A stretch of 9,330 bases of DNA from SIG299 sp045593825 (GTDB lineage Bacteria; Bacillota; Clostridia; Lachnospirales; Lachnospiraceae), in NCBI GenBank assembly GCA_045593825.1, contig JAZNXI010000075.1, positions 1 through 9,330 of the forward strand, read 5' to 3'. The notes beneath the pieces were generated by a model that did not search any database, was not told the origin of the DNA, and worked only from the letters and a program-made list of their open reading frames with translations. This document shows positions 5,917 through 9,330 of the stretch, piece after piece. The translations under genes were made by a program, and so were the position numbers. Each line of letters opens with the position of its first letter. The stretch's first letter is position 1.

Positions 5917-5979
5917 GGAATAACCCACCCTTCCTTCACATAAACTCTAAGGAGTATGATTTTGGTCGGAGGAAGAGGT

Positions 5980-6972
5980 ATGGAGGATAAAATTTCTGAT
6001 TTATTGGCGCAGTACGACTTGGTGGTTTACAGAGCCGGCCGTGTCAAAGGAGCCTGGATTCTGGAAACGGACCGGGGATTAAAAAGTCTTGGAAGCTGCA
6101 GCTACAGCGAAGGAAAGGTGGCTTTTGAACAGAAGGTAAAGCAGTTTGCGGCAGAGCATGGCTTTCCGGCGTTGGACCTTTATGTGGAAAATAAAGAGCA
6201 AGGATTTTTGGTGCAGGGACCATATAACGAAATGTTTGTTATGAGGAACTGGTTTTACGGGGATGAATGCGATGCAAAAAGCAGGGAGCATGTGTTACAA
6301 ACGGTAAAAACATTGGCCCGGCTTCATAACTGTTTGAAGGGATTAACCCTTTCTGCCCAGGAGCAGAGCTTTTGTCTGCAGCAAAAAATTCCGGAGCTTC
6401 TGGAACGCAGAAATAAAGAGCTTCGGCGGGTTCGGACCTATATCCGTGCAAAGAAGCAGAAAACCGTTTTCGAGCAGAACTTCCTGTCGCAGTTTGATGC
6501 TCAGGCAGTAAAAGCAGAGGAAGCTTTATCGATGTTGGATACTGCGGTTTATGAGAAGTATTATAACAGCAGGATAGAAGAAGGCAGCATGCTTCACGGG
6601 AATTTTACCCATCACAGTGTTATGCTGTTGCCGGAGGGCGGTATGGCAGTTACCGGTTTTGATAAGTCTGTAACGGGTATCCAGATTCAGGATTTTTATC
6701 AGTTGTTCCGCAAAATGATGGAAAAGTGGGACTGGGACATTTCTTTGGGAGACAGCATGCTGGAGGCATATCAGAGTATCCGGCCGGTTCCCAAAGAAGA
6801 GTGGCAGTTGCTTAATCTGATGCTGATTTATCCGGAAAAATTCTGGAAGGTAGCCAACCGCTACTATAATAACCGGAAGTCCTGGATTCCGGAAAAAAAT
6901 ATGCAAAAGCTCTTGCAGACCATGGAACAGGCAGATAAGAAAGAAGAGAGCATAAAAATGCTTTTTACATAA
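5980..6972 (+). CDS. CotS-family spore-coat / kinase-fold protein with altered catalytic residues
   Basis: This 330-residue protein resembles the CotS/CotI/YsxE group of clostridial and bacillar spore-coat proteins, which have an aminoglycoside-phosphotransferase-like kinase fold. Recognisable parts are the helix VKTLARLHN, the catalytic-loop region LHGNFTHHSVML (205-216), FDKS (227-230, position of the metal-binding loop), QDFYQLFRKMMEKWDWD, the motif LEAYQSIRPVP and the C-terminal YPEKFWKVANRYYNNRKSWIP. In the HxDxxxxN loop, Asp is Asn (N208) and the final Asn is Ser (S213), so it is probably a pseudokinase. ATG 5980 was chosen because GGAGG (5968-5972) precedes it by 7 bases. The in-frame ATG at 5956 has AAGGAG only one base away, too close. 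It lies 63 bases after cca and 27 before the PEGA gene, with no terminator, so a shared transcript is likely. A role in the spore coat is inferred from family only. Confidence 0.85.
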   Translation: MEDKISDLLAQYDLVVYRAGRVKGAWILETDRGLKSLGSCSYSEGKVAFEQKVKQFAAEHGFPALDLYVENKEQGFLVQGPYNEMFVMRNWFYGDECDAKSREHVLQTVKTLARLHNCLKGLTLSAQEQSFCLQQKIPELLERRNKELRRVRTYIRAKKQKTVFEQNFLSQFDAQAVKAEEALSMLDTAVYEKYYNSRIEEGSMLHGNFTHHSVMLLPEGGMAVTGFDKSVTGIQIQDFYQLFRKMMEKWDWDISLGDSMLEAYQSIRPVPKEEWQLLNLMLIYPEKFWKVANRYYNNRKSWIPEKNMQKLLQTMEQADKKEESIKMLFT

Positions 6973-6999
6973 TTTACTTAGGAAGGGGAACAGGTACAA

Positions 7000-8484
7000 A
7001 TGAAAAAAAAGAGCCAAAACGGCGCCATTGCTTTAATGGTTACCTTAATCCTATTAATCGTTTTTAGTACGGTACTTTTATTCCTCCCGGAGGAAAAGCC
7101 GAAAAAGAAAAATCCCGTACCTACTGCTACGGTAACACCAACCGGTGCCATCACCCCGGTTCCGGCAGAAACGGAAAATCTGGCAGTAGTGTTGGAAGTG
7201 GATACGGAAGTAAAAATGATAACGGTATATGATGTGGAAGCAGAGGAGACCAAACGTCTGGTATACACAGGAGCCACCTCTTTCTATGACGGGTACGGAA
7301 TCCAACTGTCTGCAAAACAGCTGCAAAAGGGAGATATGTACCGGTTTCATATAAACACAAAAGAAGAATGGATTTCCAACGCCTACGAAGCAGTAGACCG
7401 GCGGGAAAAGCCGCAAAGCACCAAGGTGTGGGAGAAAACAGGGGTAGATTATTTGACAATCACCCAGGATAAAATATCCTTCCGCGGGCAGAATTACCGC
7501 TATAGCGACGGCATTTGCATTATGAGCAACGGCAAACAGATTACGTTGGGAGACATCCAGCCGACCGTGGATATTGTGACGGTGCGCGGTGTTGGACAGG
7601 TTATCTACGAAATAGTGGTTACCAAGGGCCATGGGTATATAACTTTGAAAAATCATGAAGATTTTATCGGCGGAGTTATTACCATCGGCAGTACCAGAGT
7701 GGACTCCGTTTACGAGGATGCCACCTATCTGGTGCGGGAAGGCACTTATAATGTGTCGGTGGAATGCGGCAAATATGCGGGAAGAGAAGATATTACAGTG
7801 GCCAGGGATGCCACAGCGGTATTTGACGTGTTTGAATACGGCAGCGGTCCAATCAAAAAGGGCTGGCTTACCATAAACATTGACCCACTGGGGGCAGATC
7901 TTTATATCGATGGCGTAAAAACTGCATATACCGACGGCGTGGAGCTGGAGTACGGTACCTACCGGTTTGAGTTTTCCGAGGGCGGATATATTTCTTACAA
8001 TGCCACGGTTCTTATCGACCAGCCAAAGCAGAGCTTGTCGGTATTCCTGATTGAGCAGAAACCGGAGGAAACCAATCCTGATGACCCGGATGATACCACC
8101 ACCGACCCGGATGAACCGCAGGAGGGGGACGGCACAGGCGACGATACCGGAACTTCCGATGGCGATAACACCGGAGAAGATGTGGGGGATAATACCGGAA
8201 ATACTTCCGGCGAGGATCCTCTGGAAGGTATCATGACCAGTGTTTCCGTTATGGACATGGGTTTTACTATTGACCCGGAATGTGCTATTTATATTCTTGG
8301 ACCTGCCGGCTCGGAAATTTATCTGGACGGGGAATATCTGGGTACTGCGCCAATGGATTTTGAAAAAATCATCGGTTCCTGTCTGATTACCATAGTCCGC
8401 GCGGACGGTGCTGTAAAGAATGTTAACTATTATGAGCAGGATAATGGCGAGGATTGTTATTTTAACTTCAGCTGGATTGATTAA
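7000..8484 (+). CDS. Membrane-anchored PEGA-repeat surface protein
   Basis: This 494-residue protein has a basic start (MKKKSQNG), one membrane segment (about 9-29) and a Pro/Thr spacer (about 31-57), then a long extracytoplasmic part. The first domain (about 58-205) is beta-rich and unrecognised. PEGA-like modules follow at about 207-277 (ending in a DATAVFDV strand), 288-352 (PLGADLYIDGVK, the clearest core) and 428-494 (PAGSEIYLDGEYLGTAPM). Modules two and three are separated by a low-complexity acidic Asp/Thr/Gly linker (about 353-408). PEGA modules are found in surface-layer and envelope proteins and may bind carbohydrate or mediate contacts. No catalytic residues are visible. ATG 7000 has a purine-rich AGGAAGGGG (6980-6988) about 11 bases upstream and a closer AGG. 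It is last in the cca run, and no clear terminator follows. A sortase signal is absent, so the N-terminal helix is the anchor. Confidence 0.85.
   Translation: MKKKSQNGAIALMVTLILLIVFSTVLLFLPEEKPKKKNPVPTATVTPTGAITPVPAETENLAVVLEVDTEVKMITVYDVEAEETKRLVYTGATSFYDGYGIQLSAKQLQKGDMYRFHINTKEEWISNAYEAVDRREKPQSTKVWEKTGVDYLTITQDKISFRGQNYRYSDGICIMSNGKQITLGDIQPTVDIVTVRGVGQVIYEIVVTKGHGYITLKNHEDFIGGVITIGSTRVDSVYEDATYLVREGTYNVSVECGKYAGREDITVARDATAVFDVFEYGSGPIKKGWLTINIDPLGADLYIDGVKTAYTDGVELEYGTYRFEFSEGGYISYNATVLIDQPKQSLSVFLIEQKPEETNPDDPDDTTTDPDEPQEGDGTGDDTGTSDGDNTGEDVGDNTGNTSGEDPLEGIMTSVSVMDMGFTIDPECAIYILGPAGSEIYLDGEYLGTAPMDFEKIIGSCLITIVRADGAVKNVNYYEQDNGEDCYFNFSWID
8071..8220 (+). repeat. Degenerate Asp/Thr/Gly coding repeat (linker of PEGA protein)
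   Basis: This stretch is made of GAT/GAC, ACC and GGC/GGA codons and encodes loosely repeated GDxTG units (GDGTG, DDTG, GDNTG, GDNTG). It is an acidic, presumably disordered spacer between two PEGA modules. Such tracts can vary in copy number between strains. Confidence 0.6.
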
Positions 8485-8496
8485 ATCTATTGCGGT

Positions 8497-8525
8497 TTGA
8501 CAAATAAAATGGTAAAATATATATA
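8497..8525 (+). promoter_or_regulatory. Promoter of pgcA
   Basis: A perfect TTGACA (8497-8502) is followed after 17 bases by TATATA (8520-8525), the strongest promoter in the window. The transcript would carry a leader of about 56 AT-rich bases. A small GGG-6-CCC hairpin (8529-8540) lies at the start point. It is too short to be a convincing terminator for the upstream gene. Confidence 0.8.
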
Positions 8526-8587
8526 ACTGGGTTTATGCCCGTTTGTATAGTATAAAATTTTAACTTATTATATGAGGAGGTTTATCA

Positions 8588-9330
8588 ATGGACTACAAGA
8601 AAATGTATGAAGAATGGTTAAGCAATCCATACTTCGACGCAGAAACAAAAAAAGAACTGGAAAGCATCAAGGATGACGAAAAAGAAATCAAAGAGCGTTT
8701 CTACACCGAGTTAGAGTTCGGTACCGGCGGTCTTCGCGGCATCATCGGTGCAGGTATCAACCGTATGAACATTTATACCGTTCGTAAGGCTACCCAGGGT
8801 CTTGCAAACTACATCATCCGCGCAGGCAAGCAGAGCCAGGGTGTTGCCATTGCATTTGACTCCCGCCGTATGTCTCCTGAATTTGCTAAGGAAACTGCAC
8901 TTTGCCTCTGTGCAAACGGCATTCCTGTGTACATTTTCGAGAGCCTTCGTCCTACTCCGGAATTATCTTTCGCACTTCGCGAGTTAGGATGCGTTGCCGG
9001 CGTTAACATTACAGCCAGCCACAACCCACCGGAATACAACGGTTACAAGGCATACTGGGAAGACGGCGCACAGATCACACCTCCTCATGATGTAGAAATT
9101 TTAAAAGAAGTTAAGGCTGTTACTGACTTTGCTAACGTTAAGACCATGTCTGAAGAGGACGCTGTGGCAGCAGGTCTTTACCATGTAATCGGTAAGGAAA
9201 TCGATGATAAATATACAGAAACCTTAAAGAAGTTAGTTCTCCGTCCTGATTGCATTAAGGCAATGGCAAAGGAATTAAAAATCGTTTATACACCACTTCA
9301 CGGCACAGGTAATCTTCCGGTAAGAAGAGT
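8588..9330 (+). CDS. pgcA: Phosphoglucomutase/phosphomannomutase (PgcA type), 3' truncated
   Basis: This alpha-D-phosphohexomutase interconverts hexose 1- and 6-phosphates in the cytoplasm, feeding nucleotide-sugar, glycogen and envelope synthesis. 247 complete codons are present and the gene runs off the right edge. The family is usually about 560-580 residues, so less than half is seen. Signatures are EFGTGGLRG (43-51), GAGINRMNIYTVRKA (54-68), FDSRRMSPEFA (90-100) and RPTPELSFA (121-129). The active-site loop is TASHNPPEYNGYK, with the phosphorylated serine at S144 (bases 9017-9019). YTPLHGTG near the right edge is also typical. ATG 8588 has AGGAGG (8575-8580) seven bases upstream and a consensus promoter. 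Codon bias resembles proS, consistent with high expression. PgcA of B. subtilis is the closest named relative I recall. Preference for glucose or mannose cannot be read from this part. Confidence 0.95.
   Translation, partial: MDYKKMYEEWLSNPYFDAETKKELESIKDDEKEIKERFYTELEFGTGGLRGIIGAGINRMNIYTVRKATQGLANYIIRAGKQSQGVAIAFDSRRMSPEFAKETALCLCANGIPVYIFESLRPTPELSFALRELGCVAGVNITASHNPPEYNGYKAYWEDGAQITPPHDVEILKEVKAVTDFANVKTMSEEDAVAAGLYHVIGKEIDDKYTETLKKLVLRPDCIKAMAKELKIVYTPLHGTGNLPVRR

Noticed and set aside
5956..5979. ATG 5956 as start of the CotS-like gene
   Set aside because: AAGGAG lies only one base before it. ATG 5980 has GGAGG with 7-base spacing and the added residues do not look like family sequence.
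6526..7017. Minus-strand ORF opposite the 3' end of the CotS-like gene
   Set aside because: It lies opposite a well-supported family protein and the translation is low in recognisable structure, so it is a shadow frame.
7078..7656. Long minus-strand ORF opposite the PEGA gene (192 residues)
   Set aside because: It is the shadow of a strongly supported plus-strand gene. The translation is Cys/Phe/Arg-rich with no motif, and no SD or promoter is visible.
8529..8545. GGG-loop-CCC followed by T residues as a terminator of the PEGA gene
   Set aside because: The stem has only three G-C pairs and lies downstream of the pgcA -10, so it is more likely leader sequence.
1..9330. tRNA, rRNA, CRISPR array or prophage attachment site
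   Set aside because: No cloverleaf, regular repeat-spacer pattern or tRNA-associated direct repeat was seen on either strand.

Overview
The window looks like chromosomal DNA of a Gram-positive, spore-forming member of Clostridia, most likely Lachnospiraceae. The evidence is the mix of families: an archaeal-type prolyl-tRNA synthetase, an Rpn/PD-(D/E)XK 'transposase-like' nuclease of the type that is multicopy in Lachnospiraceae, a CotS-like spore-coat kinase fold, a PgcA-type phosphosugar mutase, and strong AGGAGG ribosome binding sites with near-consensus sigma-A promoters. No database was searched. All family calls come from reading motifs.

Layout, left to right. (1) The 3' part of proS (5' end outside the window), closed by a strong hairpin-U terminator. 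(2) A 311-base gap that is not empty. It holds a perfect 7-bp inverted repeat wrapped around a -10 hexamer (TGTGA-N6-TCACA, Crp/Fnr- or Rex-like) and a leader with two mutually exclusive hairpins, one of which buries the Shine-Dalgarno of the next gene. (3) A block of three same-strand genes that looks more AT-rich than its surroundings: an Rpn-family nuclease with a GTG start, then two small unrecognised proteins each with one N-terminal membrane segment. It ends at a terminator hairpin shared with a convergent gene. (4) A minus-strand GNAT acetyltransferase. (5) A compact divergent promoter region. (6) A co-directional run cca, a CotS-family protein with altered catalytic residues, and a membrane-anchored PEGA-repeat protein, with gaps of 63 and 27 bases and no terminator between them. 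(7) A consensus promoter and the 5' part of a phosphoglucomutase/phosphomannomutase gene that runs off the right edge.

How it fits together. proS, cca and pgcA are housekeeping genes (tRNA charging, tRNA 3'-end completion or repair, hexose-phosphate interconversion). Codon choice in proS and pgcA looks like that of highly expressed genes. The CotS-like and PEGA proteins ride downstream of cca and may be surface or envelope proteins.

The part most worth attention is the accessory block at about 1477-3641. The Rpn gene has a possible repressor operator on its promoter, a possible switch hiding its ribosome binding site, and an in-frame internal SD-GTG that could make a separate 59-residue C-terminal protein. 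Rpn proteins of E. coli are reported to be toxic nucleases restrained by such intragenic C-terminal products. A tightly controlled nuclease/intragenic-antitoxin unit, perhaps with two membrane-anchored partners, is a reasonable but unproven reading.
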